DNA from: a bacterium
GTDB taxonomy: Bacteria > Krumholzibacteriota > Krumholzibacteria > LZORAL124-64-63
NCBI GenBank assembly: GCA_003646045.1
Contig: QNDV01000188.1
Span: 1-5,542 of the forward strand
Reading direction: 5' to 3'
DNA length: 5,542 nucleotides
In this document: positions 5,382-5,542 of the stretch, in pieces
Numbering within the stretch: position 1 is the stretch's first letter
How the letters are laid out: each line of letters starts with the position of its first letter
Made by a program: the position numbers and the translations under genes
Notes under the pieces: generated by a model
Told to the model about the DNA's origin: nothing
The model's input: the letters and a program-made list of their open reading frames with translations, nothing else
The model's database searches: none

Positions 5382-5542
5382 ATGCTGCGACCGCTTACGC
5401 CCAACACCACGTTCATGTCCCGCCTGGCTGGGTCCACGTCCCGTCTGCCTTGGCTGCTGGTGCTGCTGACCATGCTGTGTGCCCAGGCGATCCTGTTGGG
5501 TGGCTGCGGTGATGACGATGATCCGGTAGTGGTGATGGCCGA
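5382..5542 (+). CDS. Predicted lipoprotein, 3' partial, function unknown
   Basis: 53 codons are visible before the window ends. The N terminus has basic residues (R3, R14, R21), a hydrophobic core 'WLLVLLTMLCAQAILL' (24-39) and a lipobox 'LGGC' with C42 as the lipidated residue. An acidic Gly-Asp stretch follows ('GDDDD', 43-47), a common flexible tether. Gly at +2 does not give the inner-membrane retention signal known from Escherichia coli, so an outer-membrane location is plausible if such rules hold here. The start is uncertain: the ATG at 5382 has a weak GGTGA four bases upstream, while an in-frame ATG at 5415 gives a more typical signal length (31 residues to Cys) but has no ribosome site. 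A GTG at 5340 is also in frame. The mature domain is outside the window, so no function can be given. Confidence 0.72.
   Translation, partial: MLRPLTPNTTFMSRLAGSTSRLPWLLVLLTMLCAQAILLGGCGDDDDPVVVMA

Noticed and set aside
1..5542. Mobile elements, CRISPR arrays, tRNA/rRNA genes or toxin-antitoxin pairs
   Set aside because: No transposase, terminal repeats, spaced direct repeats, cloverleaf or toxin-like small gene pair was seen. The small gene after the sigma factor is an anti-sigma factor by motif, not an antitoxin.

Overview
This is a GC-rich bacterial window with strong G/C bias at third codon positions. Two proteins carry Sec or lipoprotein export signals, and there is an ECF sigma/anti-sigma pair. 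Together these suggest a Gram-negative bacterium, for example one with a proteobacterial or FCB-type envelope. The sequence alone does not resolve the phylum. No rRNA, tRNA, CRISPR array, insertion sequence or phage gene is visible.

Layout, left to right. (1) Positions 1-1614 (+) are the C-terminal part of a long, two-unit M16 (insulinase/pitrilysin-type) peptidase: the tail of one M16 unit, a Met/Pro/Gly-rich linker, and a second unit lacking the zinc motif. (2) Convergent with it and abutting with no gap is a two-gene operon on the minus strand. An ECF-type sigma factor (2462 down to 1863) overlaps by ATGA an 83-residue zinc-finger (ZAS/zf-HC2-like) putative anti-sigma factor (1866 down to 1615). 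(3) A 110-bp divergent region separates the sigma gene from a plus-strand gene for a Met-rich, four-helix membrane protein of unknown function (2573-3067), which looks like an internal duplication. (4) A 146-bp gap holds two successive GC-rich hairpins, the second a good Rho-independent terminator. (5) Positions 3214-5238 (+) encode an exported M1-like (gluzincin) zinc metallopeptidase with an atypical active-site spacing. (6) A 143-bp gap holds an extended -10 promoter and a leader hairpin. (7) The start of a predicted lipoprotein gene runs off the right edge (from 5382).

The clearest functional unit is the sigma/anti-sigma pair. The zinc-finger protein has no membrane helix, so it probably senses a cytoplasmic signal (redox, zinc or thiol state) rather than an envelope signal. 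The divergent membrane protein is the nearest candidate target or partner. The two peptidases and the lipoprotein belong to the cell envelope or periplasm, but nothing in the sequence ties them to the sigma factor. I found no convincing new multi-gene system. The points most worth checking are the duplicated Met-rich membrane protein, the HExxH-X17-E spacing of the M1-like enzyme, the Met/Pro/Gly linker of the M16 protein, and the paired hairpins with a possible promoter in the terminator.
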